A DNA stretch of 64,000 nt from Mycobacterium scrofulaceum. Lineage in GTDB: Bacteria > Actinomycetota > Actinomycetes > Mycobacteriales > Mycobacteriaceae. The position numbers and the translations under genes are program-made. Of the stretch, positions 25,337 through 34,213 are shown in pieces. The DNA lies in contig NZ_LZJW01000075.1 of assembly GCF_001667885.1 (NCBI RefSeq), positions 1 through 64,000 on the forward strand, in the 5' to 3' direction. Numbering within the stretch: the stretch's first letter is position 1; the number at the start of each line of letters is the position of its first letter. The notes below the pieces were generated by a model, which worked only from the letters and a program-made list of their open reading frames with translations, was not told where the DNA came from and did not search any database.

Positions 25337-26152
25337 ATGACGCTGCACCGGAGCGCCGCCTCGCTGAACGGTCAGGTCGCCGTCGTCACGGGCGGAGGCG
25401 GTGGGATCGGGAGCGGCATCGCCGAGGCCCTCACCGAATTCGGGGCACGGGTGGCCATCTGGGAGAAGGACCAGCCGAGTGCCACGGAGGTGGCCGCGCG
25501 GGTGGGCGGCCTCGCTTGCGTCACCGACGTACGCAACGCCGAACAGGTCGACGCGGCGCTCGCCACCACCGTAGACGCGCTGGGGATTCCTACCATCCTG
25601 GTGAACAATGCCGGCGGGGTCTTCTGGTCGGGCCTGCTGGACACCTCGCCCAACGGCTGGGATGCCCTGATCCGGATCAATCTGACGCAGGTGCTGCTCT
25701 GTACGCAGCGCGTTACGCGGGCCTTGGTAGAGGCGGGACAAGGCGGCAGCATCATCAACATCAGCACCATCGAGGCGGTACGCGCCGCGCCCGGGTTTGC
25801 CGCCTACGCCGCGGCCAAAGCGGGGGTGGTCAACTTCACCAAGACCGCTGCGCTGGAACTCGCACCGCACAACATCCGCGTCAACGGGCTCGCGCCCGAC
25901 TTCACGCTCACCGAGAGCCTGCAGAAGATGGCGCCCAACGGCGTCGAAAACGCCAAACTCATGGTGCCGATGGGCCGCGCGGGCCACGTCGACGAAATGG
26001 CCGGAGCCGCAATCTTCCTCGCCAGTGACCTCAGCGCCTACGTGACCGGGCAAACGCTGCACGTCGACGGCGGGACATCGGCGGCCGGCGGCTGGTACCA
26101 CCATCCGCAATCGGGTCAATACGTACTCGGCCCGTCGACCCCGGTGCCCTAG
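25337..26152 (+). CDS. Short-chain dehydrogenase/reductase
   Basis: A 271-aa SDR with TGGGGGIG at 18-25, NNAGG at 90-94, Ser143, Tyr157 and Lys161 (YAAAK). The active site is complete. ATG 25337 is preceded by GAGGAG (25325-25330); a GTG at 25289 would add 16 residues with no support. It is the first gene of an operon with SnoaL, SMP-30 and adenylate cyclase genes. The role is oxidation of a hydroxy intermediate; the cofactor preference is not clear. Confidence 0.88.
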   Translation: MTLHRSAASLNGQVAVVTGGGGGIGSGIAEALTEFGARVAIWEKDQPSATEVAARVGGLACVTDVRNAEQVDAALATTVDALGIPTILVNNAGGVFWSGLLDTSPNGWDALIRINLTQVLLCTQRVTRALVEAGQGGSIINISTIEAVRAAPGFAAYAAAKAGVVNFTKTAALELAPHNIRVNGLAPDFTLTESLQKMAPNGVENAKLMVPMGRAGHVDEMAGAAIFLASDLSAYVTGQTLHVDGGTSAAGGWYHHPQSGQYVLGPSTPVP

Positions 26153-26157
26153 CCACG

Positions 26158-26694
26158 ATGCACGACACCGAAATTCGGGACCTGTTGGCGAAGGAGGAAA
26201 TTCGTCAACTGCCTTACCGTTACGCCGCCGCGATCGAATCGCGGGACGTCGCCGCGATGGCCGAATTGTTCGTCCCGCACGCCCGGTTCGGCGACCACGG
26301 AGAGGGCCCCGAGGCCCTGCGCCGGCTGATGTCGGCCAGCGTCGACGGGAGCGTATTCGCGGTCATTCTTGTCGCTAACCACCTCGTCGAGCTGGACACA
26401 GCGGACCGCGCCCGTGGGCAGGTTTGGGCCCAGTGTTTCGCCCAGACCGACGCCGAGGGGTTTGTCGAACAGCTCATCAAGTACGAAGACCGCTACGAGC
26501 GGCACTGCGGGCGTTGGCTGTTCCTGCATAGAAGGCATCGCCTGTTCTACGGCGTGAGCCGCCGGCCGTCGCCCCTGACACAGAAAGCCGCAGCCTGGCC
26601 ACGAAACCAGACCGGCGTCGGTGACCTGCCGCTGACCGATCCGGTCTTCACGGCTTGGTGGCAGAGCAAGGCCGACGGGGAAACGCGGCTGTGA
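26158..26694 (+). CDS. SnoaL-like (NTF2-fold) protein
   Basis: A 178-aa protein opening EIRDLLAKEEIRQLPYRYAAAIESRDVAAMAELFVPHARFGD, the same SnoaL_4 pattern as the protein at 5024-5665. Residues 100-125 (AQTDAEGFVEQLIKYEDRYERHCGRW) give the central strands. It is 178 residues long against about 130-210 for the family. It starts 5 bp after the SDR and overlaps the next gene by 4 bp. Cyclase, isomerase or dehydratase roles are all possible. Confidence 0.75.
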   Translation: MHDTEIRDLLAKEEIRQLPYRYAAAIESRDVAAMAELFVPHARFGDHGEGPEALRRLMSASVDGSVFAVILVANHLVELDTADRARGQVWAQCFAQTDAEGFVEQLIKYEDRYERHCGRWLFLHRRHRLFYGVSRRPSPLTQKAAAWPRNQTGVGDLPLTDPVFTAWWQSKADGETRL

Positions 26695-27638
26695 GCTCCG
26701 GCCGTTGCCTAGCCGAGGGGCTGTCCTTCCCCGAAGGCCCGGTCGTCTTCGACGACGGTTCCGTCGTGATCTCGGAGATGGCGGCCGGCAGGATCACCCG
26801 TGTCCGCCCCGACGGCGTCACCGAGACGGTCGCCGAGACAGGCGGCGGCCCCAACGGGGTGGCCCGGCTTCCGGACGGTCGGCTGCTGGTCTGCCAGAAC
26901 GGCGGCTCCACCTTCGGGCTCGGCCCGTGGCCCTACGACTTCGCCGGCTGCGCAATACTTTTCCGGCCGGTAGGACCGCCCGACCACCCCGTCGCTCCCG
27001 CACTGCAGCTGGTCGAAGCCGACGGTCGGGTCAGCACCCTGTGCACCGAATTCGTCACGCGCTCCGGCGGCACGTTGCCGCTGATGCGGCCGAGCGACAT
27101 CTGCGTTGACGGCGATGGCGGCTTCTACGTCACCGACGGTGGAGCCGCGCGCAACCGCAGCCGCGGCATGACCGGCCTGCTCTACGGCACCGTCGACGAT
27201 GGTCTTCGCGAGATCGTCTACCCACTCGAGATGCCCAACGGCGTTGCCCTGTCCCCGGACGGGGCGTTGCTCTACGTGGCCGAGACGCGCACGCGCCGGG
27301 TCTGGGAGTTCACGCTCGACGGCCCCGGAGTGGTGACCCGGGCGCGCGGTCTGGCAACGGTGCCCAGCGGGGGCCCGCTGAATGTCGGAGGGGCCGATGG
27401 GCTCTGTGTCGACGCCACCGGCAGAATCCTCGTCGCCACTCTGGGTACCGGCGGCGTCACCGTCATCTCCCCGACCGGTGAACTGCTGGGGACGATTCCC
27501 GCCGACGACCCGATGACGACCAACGTCGCCGTGAGCACCGATGGCGACACGTTGTTCATGACACTCGCCTCATCGGGACGTTTGGTGACGGTCCGGAATT
27601 GGCGGGCACATCTGGGCGCTGCGCAGGCGTCACCGTGA
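26691..27638 (+). CDS. SMP-30/gluconolactonase/LRE-like six-bladed propeller
   Basis: A 315-aa protein starting GTG 26691 in a GTGA overlap. Glu15 in LSFPEGPVVF, the Asn of MPNGVALSPDG and the Asp of GGADGLCVDATGR match the metal ligands of SMP-30-type lactonases. It is probably a calcium- or zinc-dependent lactonase or esterase, and would open a lactone formed by an oxygenase (inference). No signal peptide is seen. It overlaps the adenylate cyclase gene by 4 bp. Confidence 0.85.
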   Translation: MSSGRCLAEGLSFPEGPVVFDDGSVVISEMAAGRITRVRPDGVTETVAETGGGPNGVARLPDGRLLVCQNGGSTFGLGPWPYDFAGCAILFRPVGPPDHPVAPALQLVEADGRVSTLCTEFVTRSGGTLPLMRPSDICVDGDGGFYVTDGGAARNRSRGMTGLLYGTVDDGLREIVYPLEMPNGVALSPDGALLYVAETRTRRVWEFTLDGPGVVTRARGLATVPSGGPLNVGGADGLCVDATGRILVATLGTGGVTVISPTGELLGTIPADDPMTTNVAVSTDGDTLFMTLASSGRLVTVRNWRAHLGAAQASP

Positions 27639-29131
27639 AGCTGGCCCGGCGCCGGCTGCGTTCGCCGTTCGCGCCCTCCGGCAAATCACTCGTGATGTCG
27701 GGGGCGATTGTCCCGACCGTCGTCGGCTCAACCCTGATCGCAGCACTGACCGCCTGGGCTCTGCCGACGGGTGCGGCGCTCCGCGAACACCATGTAATGG
27801 TGGTCAATATCGTTGCAGGAATTTGCTATTCCGGCATCGCCCTGCCGCTGGCCGGGATCTGTGGGTACATCTTGTTGAGCCTGCCCGCGGAGGCAAGCGA
27901 TGCCACCGCGCGCCGTGTCGTCCTGGCCATCCCGACGAGGATGGCCGTGGTTCATGGGGCCGTATGGTCGGCGGCCGTCGTCGTCTTCGTGCTCACAAAT
28001 CTCGATACACCCTGGCTGGCGGCAACCTTGGGAGTGTCCATTCTGCTCGGAGCCATCGTGACGACCGCGCTGTCCTATTGGATGTGCAGAATTGCGCTGA
28101 GGCCGACGGCGGCCAGGCTGCTCACCGAAGACCCGCCGACGCAGCCCCGGGGGCCGGGTCTTCGGCTGCGTGCGGTAAGCGCCTGGGTGATCGGAACGGG
28201 AGTTCCGGCGTTGATGGTCATGCTCGTTGCCGCGAGCGCCCTCTTCGTCGAGTACTCCGCGCATCGGCTGGCGCTGGTTGTTCTCGTGCTCGGGGGTTGC
28301 ACCATGGCCTGTGGCTTGGTGGTCGCCGCATTCAACGCGTCATCCATCGCCGATCCCATCGACGAAGTCAGGGACGGCATGCAACGGATTCAGCGCGGCG
28401 AATTCGACGTGTCCGTAGCCGTTTTCGACGCCTCCGAGCTCGGCCTGTTACAGGCGGGCTTCAACACAATGGCGACCGGACTTCGGGAAAGAGAACGGCT
28501 GCGCGACCTGTTCGGCCGCCACGTCGGCCAGGACGTGGCTCGGTTGGCCGAGCAACTCGCCGCCGCCGGTGACCAGATCGAGATGGGCGGAGTCAACCGG
28601 GAAGTGGCGGTGTTGTTCGTGGACCTGGTCGGCTCGACACGACTGGCCACCACACTGGAGCCACCCGAGTTGCTGGCGACGCTCAACGACTTCTTCACGA
28701 TGGTCGTGAACGCGGTCGAAGCCAATCGGGGCTTCGTCAACAAGTTCGAGGGGGACGCGGCGCTGGCGGTCTTCGGCGCTCCCCTCGACGACGATGACAG
28801 GGCCTCGCATGCACTGGCGACAGCGCGCGAACTCAACAGGATTTTGAATCCGCCCGGCGCGCCGATCAAGTCCGGCATCGGCGTTTCGGCCGGCATGGCG
28901 GTGGCCGGCAACGTCGGCCACCCGGGCCGCTACGAGTACACGGTGATCGGCGACCCGGTCAACGAGGCGGCACGGCTCACCGAGGTCGCCAAACTATCGG
29001 TGGGCGTCGCCGCGTCGGCCACCGCACTTGTCATGGCGAGTCAGGCGGAGTCAGGGCGGTGGCGGGTCGTCGACTCCAAAGTGCTGCGCGGCCGCACCAA
29101 TTCGACCGACATCGCCGTACCGGTCGATTGA
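27635..29131 (+). CDS. Membrane-bound class III adenylate cyclase with HAMP domain
   Basis: A 498-aa protein starting GTG 27635 (GTGA overlap). Six membrane segments are predicted by eye at about residues 21-44, 54-82, 102-122, 127-152, 182-205 and 211-233. A HAMP domain follows (234-287) and then a catalytic domain (about 320-490). The metal Asp residues are Asp330 and Asp374; Lys370 and Asp440 are the adenine-specifying pair; Asn443 and Arg447 stabilise the transition state. All are present, so it should make cAMP. It resembles the mycobacterial Rv1318c-Rv1320c/Rv3645 group. Its coupling to a lactonase in a catabolic operon is unusual. Confidence 0.9.
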   Translation: MKLARRRLRSPFAPSGKSLVMSGAIVPTVVGSTLIAALTAWALPTGAALREHHVMVVNIVAGICYSGIALPLAGICGYILLSLPAEASDATARRVVLAIPTRMAVVHGAVWSAAVVVFVLTNLDTPWLAATLGVSILLGAIVTTALSYWMCRIALRPTAARLLTEDPPTQPRGPGLRLRAVSAWVIGTGVPALMVMLVAASALFVEYSAHRLALVVLVLGGCTMACGLVVAAFNASSIADPIDEVRDGMQRIQRGEFDVSVAVFDASELGLLQAGFNTMATGLRERERLRDLFGRHVGQDVARLAEQLAAAGDQIEMGGVNREVAVLFVDLVGSTRLATTLEPPELLATLNDFFTMVVNAVEANRGFVNKFEGDAALAVFGAPLDDDDRASHALATARELNRILNPPGAPIKSGIGVSAGMAVAGNVGHPGRYEYTVIGDPVNEAARLTEVAKLSVGVAASATALVMASQAESGRWRVVDSKVLRGRTNSTDIAVPVD

Positions 29132-29144
29132 AGCTCCGTGCGCG

Positions 29145-30440
29145 TCAGACCTTATGGGACTTCTGCTCTTCCATCTTGTTCAGGAACGCCTCCAGGCCGA
29201 CGCCGCCATGGCCCGCCATGACTTCGTCGTAGTCGTACTCCGGCGGGTTGCCGCCGTTGGGGCGCCACCCGGCATCCGCGGTGCAGGATTTGAAGCCGTC
29301 CTCGGGGAAGGCGTACCAGCGCCGCGTGTTGAGTTCGACAATCTTGGCGGCCTCTTCGTCGGGGACGTCGGCGAGCATCTCCTCGGCGCGCGCGCGGCTC
29401 TTGGGCCAGAAGGAGTCGGAGTGCGGATAGTCGCATTCCCAGGTGATGTTGTCGATCCCGATCTGGTGGCGCATCGACATGCCGACTTCGTCCTCGATGA
29501 AACATCCGGAAATGTTGCGCCGGAACAGCTCCGACGGCGCCACCGCGGGGTGGATGTTCTGGTAGAACTTGTGCTTGCGCCAGACGTAGTCCGCGCGTTC
29601 GACGAGGTACGGCATCCAGCCGACGCCGCCTTCGGAGAACGCGACTTTGAGGTTCGGGTGCTTGTGGAAGACGGGCGAGAAGATGAGCTCGGTCGCCGCG
29701 GCCATGGACGTTGTGCCCATCAAGGTGATCATCACCGCGAAGGGCGCCTCCGGTGCGGTCTGGGGCGGGAATCCGCCGCTGCCGAAGTGCATCACCGCGG
29801 TCAGGTTGGTCTCTTCGAGCGCCGACCACACCGGCTCCCAGTACGCGGTGTGGTAGCTGGGCAGCTTCAGGTTGGTCGGGTTGTCCGGCAGCCCAATCGC
29901 TCTGGCCCCCTTGGCCGCCACCCGCTCGATCTCGGCGACGATCAGGGCCGCGTCCCACAGCGGCGTGATCGCCATCGGGATGAACCGGGCGGGATCGGTG
30001 GCGCACCACTCGTCGAGCGAGAAGTCGTTCCACGCCTGGACGGACAACTGCGCGAGTTCCTTGTCCTCGCCCTCCAGGAAGACGGTGCCACAGAAGCGCG
30101 GGAAGGACGGAAAGCAAAGCATGGCGTGCACGCCGTCGATGTCCATGTCCGCCAGTCGGGCTTTCGGGTCGTAGCACCCGGGGATCATGTCCGCGTAGCG
30201 GATTGGGTCGACACCGAACTCCTCCGGCGACTTGCCGGCGACGGCATTCAGCCCGATGTTCGGATAGGCCCTGCCCTCGTAGACCCACTGCTGCACCGGC
30301 GGAGCCCCGTCGCGCGGGAAATCGACGATGCGGGGACCGGCATCGAGGAATTTCTTCGGCAGTCGGTCCGCCCAGACCTGCGGTGGCTCGATCAGGTGAT
30401 CATCGACGGACAGGAGCTTCATCGAAGGTTGCAGCGGCAT
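29145..30440 (-). CDS. Amidohydrolase-2 (ACMSD-like) family protein
   Basis: A 431-aa TIM-barrel metal-dependent hydrolase (PF04909). The first metal motif is H-x2-E-P (His15, Glu18 in SVDDHLIEPP) rather than the classical HxH. MHFGSGG and ECDYPHSDSFWP give the later metal ligands. Family members decarboxylate, or hydrolyse C-C bonds in, ring-cleavage products. ATG 30440 was chosen; a TTG at 30479 would add 13 residues. The upstream gap has a direct repeat at 30492-30506. It converges on the cyclase gene with a 13-bp gap. Confidence 0.85.
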   Translation of the reverse strand: MPLQPSMKLLSVDDHLIEPPQVWADRLPKKFLDAGPRIVDFPRDGAPPVQQWVYEGRAYPNIGLNAVAGKSPEEFGVDPIRYADMIPGCYDPKARLADMDIDGVHAMLCFPSFPRFCGTVFLEGEDKELAQLSVQAWNDFSLDEWCATDPARFIPMAITPLWDAALIVAEIERVAAKGARAIGLPDNPTNLKLPSYHTAYWEPVWSALEETNLTAVMHFGSGGFPPQTAPEAPFAVMITLMGTTSMAAATELIFSPVFHKHPNLKVAFSEGGVGWMPYLVERADYVWRKHKFYQNIHPAVAPSELFRRNISGCFIEDEVGMSMRHQIGIDNITWECDYPHSDSFWPKSRARAEEMLADVPDEEAAKIVELNTRRWYAFPEDGFKSCTADAGWRPNGGNPPEYDYDEVMAGHGGVGLEAFLNKMEEQKSHKV

Positions 30441-30491
30441 TGTGGGAGTCGTCTCTCGAAGTCGTGCGATACGGTACAAGTGAACAGATTA

Positions 30492-30506
30492 TGACTATTT
30501 GACTAT
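30492..30506. repeat. Tandem heptamer TGACTAT in a divergent promoter gap
   Basis: TGACTAT occurs at 30492-30498 and 30500-30506 (8-bp period), between the amidohydrolase start (30440) and the small gene at 30558. On the minus strand the sequence next to it reads TAATCT, a fair -10. Two close heptamers could be an activator or repressor site; there is no other copy to compare. Confidence 0.35.
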
Positions 30507-30557
30507 AGCGCCGATGGTGGCCGGAGCCCAAACGAACAGGGCGCATCAAGGAGGACC

Positions 30558-30776
30558 ATGACAACACCCGATAACCCACAGTCGCGCATCCCGCACGACG
30601 ATTGGGCGGACCAGGACCTGCTCACCAAAGGTGAGGCGGCCGAACGGCTCGCCGCCGAGATCGCCGAGGTCGCTGCCAAACTCGGCGCGTCGGACGATCA
30701 GGACGAGACCCTGATGCGACGACTCAACGGGCTCCAGGAGGCCTACAAGCACCTGACGCGGGACCCACAGGGCTGA
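30558..30776 (+). CDS. Small acidic helical protein of unknown function
   Basis: A 72-aa protein (MTTPDNPQSRIPHDDW...), preceded by a perfect AAGGAGG at 30548-30554. Residues about 23-65 look like two amphipathic helices (LTKGEAAERLAAEIAEVAAKLGAS, then ETLMRRLNGLQEAYKHL), so a helical hairpin or coiled coil. It is rich in Asp/Glu. I do not recognise the family. It has its own divergent promoter gap and ends 3 bp before the convergent FadE stop. Confidence 0.6.
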   Translation: MTTPDNPQSRIPHDDWADQDLLTKGEAAERLAAEIAEVAAKLGASDDQDETLMRRLNGLQEAYKHLTRDPQG

Positions 30777-30779
30777 CGC

Positions 30780-31919
30780 TCAGGCGCGCGGCAAGCCCAG
30801 CACCCGCTGGGCGACGATATTGCGCTGGACCTGGGCCGTTCCGCCGTAGATGCTCGCGGCGCGCGACCACACGTAGATATCCCATTCCAGGCCTTCGGTG
30901 AGCAGCGGGCCGCTGGCCGAAAGGTCCATCATGGCGTGGGCGAAGAACTGGTCGGCACGTGTCATGAGCAACTTGTCCACCGAACCCTCGGGTCCGGGAA
31001 GCCGACCGTTCTGGCGCTCCGTGAGCGATCTCATGACCTTGATCTGCAGTGCGCGCAGCTCCACGTAGGCCTGCCCGAGCCGGGCCCGAGCCGACGGCGA
31101 GTCTTCGAGCCAGCCGACGCGAACGTCGTCCTCGAGGCGACGTAGCTGCGTCTTGAGCCGGCCGATCCAGTTGATGTCGCTGGGACCGCGCTCGTAGGCA
31201 AGCAGCTGGTTGGCAATGGACCAGCCCTCCCCACGCCCGCCGAGCAGATTACCCGCGGGTACATCGACGTTGTCGAACGTGATCTCGGTGAACTCGCGGT
31301 TGCGCGCGGCGTTCACGATGGGCCGCACTTCGATGCCGGGCGTCGACATCGGCACCAGCAACACAGAAATGCCGGCGTGCTTCCGTGCGTCCGGCTCGGT
31401 GCGGCACAGCAGGAAGCACCAGTCGGCAACCGCACCGAAGCTCGTCCAGATCTTGCGGCCGTTGACGCGAAACATCTCACGCCCGCCGGTGTCGATGAAG
31501 TCGGCCCGGGTCTTCAGCCCGGCGAGGTCGGATCCGGCCTCGGGTTCGGAGAACCCTTGACACCAGCGCACGCGGCCGGACAGCAGGCCGGGCAGCAGCG
31601 TGTCGCGCTGCTCGTCGGTTCCGAAAAGGCGTAACGCGTTGCTGAGGTGACCGACGCCCTCGATGGGCGCGGCGCCGGCCCGCCCGAGTTCGTCGTTGAG
31701 GATCGCCTCGTAGACCGGCGCCTTGCCGTGCCCCCCATACTCGACGGGAAAGGACAACCCGATGTAGCCGGCTTCGTAAAGCGTTTGGTGCCAGGCATTT
31801 TGCGCGTCAGCCCGCGCCGCCGGGTCGTCGGGAATCGCGGCGTCGGCGGCGTGCTCGGACAGCCACTGCCTGAGCTCGGCGCGGAACTGCGCTTCGGGTG
31901 CGCTGTCGTTGAAGTCCAT
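30780..31919 (-). CDS. Acyl-CoA dehydrogenase, catalytic (alpha-type)
   Basis: A 379-aa FadE. The FAD/substrate motif QGFSEPEAGSDLAGL is at 121-135. WTSFGAVADW follows, and Glu243 in LLAYERGPS is the predicted base. The C-terminus has YGGTAQVQRNIV. It starts ATG 31919, 2 bp after the stop of the beta-type FadE at 31922, so the two are coupled and probably form an alpha2beta2 enzyme as known for steroid FadEs. It ends an operon that begins with the P450 at 34161. Confidence 0.88.
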   Translation of the reverse strand: MDFNDSAPEAQFRAELRQWLSEHAADAAIPDDPAARADAQNAWHQTLYEAGYIGLSFPVEYGGHGKAPVYEAILNDELGRAGAAPIEGVGHLSNALRLFGTDEQRDTLLPGLLSGRVRWCQGFSEPEAGSDLAGLKTRADFIDTGGREMFRVNGRKIWTSFGAVADWCFLLCRTEPDARKHAGISVLLVPMSTPGIEVRPIVNAARNREFTEITFDNVDVPAGNLLGGRGEGWSIANQLLAYERGPSDINWIGRLKTQLRRLEDDVRVGWLEDSPSARARLGQAYVELRALQIKVMRSLTERQNGRLPGPEGSVDKLLMTRADQFFAHAMMDLSASGPLLTEGLEWDIYVWSRAASIYGGTAQVQRNIVAQRVLGLPRA

Positions 31920-31921
31920 GG

Positions 31922-32965
31922 CTAGGCGAGTTCCCGGTTCGCCAGCCGCAGAGCGGCGATGGCCTCGTAGTGCACCGTCTCGTCGCCGAACAACCGCCGG
32001 TCCAACAGCGCCCGGCGCAGCCGCAGGTGTGAAACGTGCTCCCAGGTGATCGCGATGCCACCAAAGACCTGAACCGTGGTCTCCACCACCTCCCGGCCCG
32101 CGGCCGAGGCGTATGCCTTGGCCGTCATCGCCGCCAGCCGCGCCTCGTCGGCCGGCGAGTGGTCGATCGCCCACGCGGCGTGCCAGAGGCAACTCCGGGC
32201 GCCTTCCACTCGTACCAGGGCGTCGGCGAGCAGATGGCCCACAGCCTGAAACGAGCCGATCTTGACCCCGAATTGAGCCCGCTCGCCCGCATAGCGGACC
32301 GCGTCGTCCAGGGCACCCTGCATGATGCCGACCAGGTCGGCGGCGACGGCGGTCATCGCCAAGGACTCCACCCGCTGCCACCGTTCGTCATCGATGGCCT
32401 CGCCGGTCACTACCGCCGAAGCGACCGAACCGGCTGGCAAACAATGGAATTCACGGGTCAGGTCCAGTCCGCGCGGGCCGGCGCCGCACAGTGGTGCGCA
32501 CACCAGGCGACGTTGTCCGTCGGTGCGGGCGGTCAGGAGTCCGTGGGTGGCGCCCGCGGCGTCGAATGCCACCCCCGGTCGGTGAGGCGAGCCGAAACCC
32601 ATCAAGTCGGGGCCCAGCACCGGCGCCAGCCGAAGGCCGCCTTCCGCGATGAGCTCCAGTTCCTTCTCGGCGCCGGCCGCCTCGAGGAGCTCGGTGGCCA
32701 GCACCGCCTGGCCCGCCACCGGAACGGCGCTGAGGGTTCTGGCGAGTTCTTCGATCACGATGACGGTTTCGACGCCGCTCGCCTCGAGCCCGCACAGGCG
32801 CGGCGAACGCAACGTCGGCACACCGAGATCCACCAGGCGGCGCCACTGGGCGTCGAGCGCCTCGCCGGCCGGGATGTCGTCCGCGCTGGAAACCCCCACG
32901 CTCGCCCCCAGCTGCGCGGCGGTGTCGCGGAGCAGTTGCTGCTCGTCGGTAAAGGCGATCTCCAT
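31922..32965 (-). CDS. Acyl-CoA dehydrogenase, beta-type subunit
   Basis: A 347-aa FadE-fold protein. The N-terminal helical domain (FTDEQQLLRDTAAQLG) and C-terminal blocks (ERAQFGVKIGSFQAVGHLLAD, QVFGGIAITWEHVSHLRLRRA) are kept. The middle domain is divergent and has no QGFSEPxAGSDL-like FAD motif or LxxER base. This is the pattern of the non-catalytic partner in heteromeric FadEs. It starts ATG 32965, 2 bp after the P450 stop, and is followed directly by the alpha gene. Confidence 0.85.
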   Translation of the reverse strand: MEIAFTDEQQLLRDTAAQLGASVGVSSADDIPAGEALDAQWRRLVDLGVPTLRSPRLCGLEASGVETVIVIEELARTLSAVPVAGQAVLATELLEAAGAEKELELIAEGGLRLAPVLGPDLMGFGSPHRPGVAFDAAGATHGLLTARTDGQRRLVCAPLCGAGPRGLDLTREFHCLPAGSVASAVVTGEAIDDERWQRVESLAMTAVAADLVGIMQGALDDAVRYAGERAQFGVKIGSFQAVGHLLADALVRVEGARSCLWHAAWAIDHSPADEARLAAMTAKAYASAAGREVVETTVQVFGGIAITWEHVSHLRLRRALLDRRLFGDETVHYEAIAALRLANRELA

Positions 32966-32967
32966 GG

Positions 32968-34161
32968 TCAGCGCAGGGTCATCTCCACGCTGGTGTATCC
33001 GCGCACCGTCGCGGTGAGCACGCGTTCCCGCGCCCCGATGGCGTAGTCGGGAAACCTGTCGGCGATGTACTCCAACACCAGCTGCGCCTCGCGGCGAGCC
33101 AACCATTGCCCGAGACAGATGTGGATTCCCCACCCGAAATACACGTCGGTGCCGCGCGGCCTGTCGATGATGAAGCGGTCGGGATCGTGGTAGCGCCGTT
33201 CGTCGCGGTTGGCGCTGCCCAGGAGCAGCAGCACCCAGTCGCCGGCATCCATGGTGACGCCGTGTCGCTCGACGGGCCTGGTCAAGGTGCGCGCCACCCA
33301 GTGGCTCGGTGTGTCGTAGCGCAGCGCCTCGTTCACCGCGGCGGGAATGACGGTGCGGTCCTTCACGATGCGCTGCCACTCCTCGGGGTGCTCGGCGAGC
33401 GCGACGAGGCCGTTGGAGATCAGCTTCTGCGTGGTTTCCGAGCCGGCGGCCGACAGGAGATTGCAGAACATGAGCACCTCGTGCGGGGTCAGGGCGCGCT
33501 GGCCGCCGGCTTCGGGGTCGTCGAACGTGGCTTGCAGCACGACGCTGATCAGGTCGTCACCCGGGTCGGTGCGGCGCCGCTCGATCAGGTCACCGATGTA
33601 CTGGCTGATCAGGCGGTTGGCCTCAATGGCTTTGGCCGGCATCGCGACCTGCCCTTCCTCCCGGGTGAGGAAGGCCTCCCACCAGACGCGCAGCTGCGCG
33701 CGGTCGCTGTGCGGCACGCCGAGCAGATCACCGATCACGTCCGTGGGCACCGAGAACGCGAACGCCTCCATCGCGTCGACGGTGGTACCCGGTTGCAGCC
33801 GGCCAAGGTGCGTGTGGACCACGGCCCGCAGGGCAGACTCCATCGCGGCGACCGCTTTTGGCGTGAAGAACCCTTTGAGGACCCCGCGAATGCGGTCGTG
33901 GCGAGGCGGGTCCATCGAGATCACCGAGTACTTCCGTCCGTCGTTGTCCGGGTTCTCCGGTGCCGGACCGCGCTTGGACGAGAATGTCTCCCAATCCCGC
34001 AGAGCCTGCGACACGTCGTCGAACCTGGACAGGACCCACCAGCGGTTTTCGGGATCCCGGTAGACCGGCGCCTCGTCGCGCAATCTGCGGTACACCGGGT
34101 ACGGATCGTCGAAGATCGCCTTGGAGAACGGCGAATACATCAACTCGCTGGTCGCTGGCAC
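32968..34161 (-). CDS. Cytochrome P450
   Basis: A 397-aa P450. The haem loop is FGWGIHICLG (Cys349), the I-helix LLSAAGSETTQKL, and the K-helix ExxR lies in NEALRYD. It should be a soluble monooxygenase of a hydrophobic substrate. The start is GTG 34161, seven bases after a TAGAGT -10-like hexamer and without a Shine-Dalgarno sequence, suggesting a leaderless mRNA. ATG 34140 (MYSPFSK) is an alternative. It leads the operon P450-FadE beta-FadE alpha. Confidence 0.9.
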   Translation of the reverse strand: MPATSELMYSPFSKAIFDDPYPVYRRLRDEAPVYRDPENRWWVLSRFDDVSQALRDWETFSSKRGPAPENPDNDGRKYSVISMDPPRHDRIRGVLKGFFTPKAVAAMESALRAVVHTHLGRLQPGTTVDAMEAFAFSVPTDVIGDLLGVPHSDRAQLRVWWEAFLTREEGQVAMPAKAIEANRLISQYIGDLIERRRTDPGDDLISVVLQATFDDPEAGGQRALTPHEVLMFCNLLSAAGSETTQKLISNGLVALAEHPEEWQRIVKDRTVIPAAVNEALRYDTPSHWVARTLTRPVERHGVTMDAGDWVLLLLGSANRDERRYHDPDRFIIDRPRGTDVYFGWGIHICLGQWLARREAQLVLEYIADRFPDYAIGARERVLTATVRGYTSVEMTLR

Positions 34162-34168
34162 AGCCCTG

Positions 34169-34174
34169 ACTCTA
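34169..34174 (-). promoter_or_regulatory. Probable -10 box of a leaderless P450 transcript
   Basis: On the minus strand TAGAGT fits TANNNT and is followed by seven bases and then GTG 34161. With a 7-nt spacing the transcript would begin at the start codon itself. A further AACAATCG half-site (34186-34193), equal to the left arm of the 37172 dyad, lies just upstream. Confidence 0.4.
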
Positions 34175-34213
34175 TCATCGCAATGAACAATCGGACGTTA
34201 AGTGACTAACTGC

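Noticed and set aside
24110..26119. 669-codon minus-strand frame across the P450, crotonase and SDR genes
   Set aside because: It spans three well-supported plus-strand genes and shows no domain; a shadow frame.
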